From the NCBI GenBank assembly GCA_947456915.1, contig CANGUQ010000260.1:1-5904 (forward strand): a stretch of 5,904 nt of DNA, given 5' to 3'. The notes under the pieces were generated by a model, which worked only from the letters and a program-made list of their open reading frames with translations, was not told the origin of the DNA and ran no database searches. This DNA comes from Betaproteobacteria bacterium (GTDB taxonomy: Bacteria > Pseudomonadota > Gammaproteobacteria > Burkholderiales > CAIKXV01). This document shows positions 5,879 to 5,904 of the stretch, piece by piece (within the stretch, counting starts at the first letter, position 1; each line of letters opens with the position of its first letter). The translations under genes and the position numbers were made by a program.

Positions 5879-5904
5879 GACCCCGGCTGCGCGCCGCGCC
5901 AGCG

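Larger units (their letters stand above)
5797..5904. other. Region downstream of ispH without a supported gene
   Basis: There is no ATG on either strand in these 108 bases. A GTG at 5847 stays open to the window end, but it has no Shine-Dalgarno and an unremarkable peptide, so I do not call it. The stretch holds a hairpin right after ispH (5803-5820) and a 10-bp palindrome (5869-5878). Confidence 0.6.

Overview
This high-GC window carries a conserved proteobacterial housekeeping cluster, all on the + strand: ribF (bifunctional riboflavin kinase/FAD synthetase), ileS (isoleucyl-tRNA synthetase), lspA (lipoprotein signal peptidase) and ispH (HMBPP reductase, the last step of the MEP isoprenoid pathway). 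The protein sequences, especially the IleRS editing-site and catalytic-site neighbourhoods, and the gene order point to a Beta- or Gammaproteobacterium. I lean towards Betaproteobacteria, but from remembered sequence resemblance only.

Layout. Positions 1-325 hold no recognisable conserved gene. They contain a 10-G run, a relatively AT-rich stretch with a possible 31-residue ORF on the minus strand (77-172), and a putative sigma-70 -10 box for ribF (294-299) with a near-perfect palindrome at its -35 region. ribF (326-1249) is followed by a 150-base spacer with two strong hairpins, then ileS (1400-4240). ileS overlaps lspA (4233-4802) by 8 bases. The lspA stop codon lies inside a perfect TATAAT box (4798-4803) that probably gives ispH (4831-5796) a promoter of its own. 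A 7-bp hairpin follows ispH by six bases and may be a weak terminator. The rest, to 5904, has no gene I can support.

How the genes work together. ileS and lspA look translationally coupled. ribF probably leads a ribF-ileS-lspA transcript from the promoter near 294, and ispH can be read both from this operon and from its own promoter. The enzymes do not form one pathway: they serve flavin cofactor synthesis, translation, lipoprotein maturation and isoprenoid precursors. The grouping is a long-conserved one. The FKBP-type prolyl isomerase gene (fkpB) that lies between lspA and ispH in E. coli is absent here.

I found no mobile element, CRISPR, defence system or plainly new system. The points worth a second look are small-scale: the stop codon built into a promoter, the structured ribF-ileS spacer, the palindrome at the ribF promoter, the minus-strand small ORF, and an insertion in the IleRS catalytic domain.
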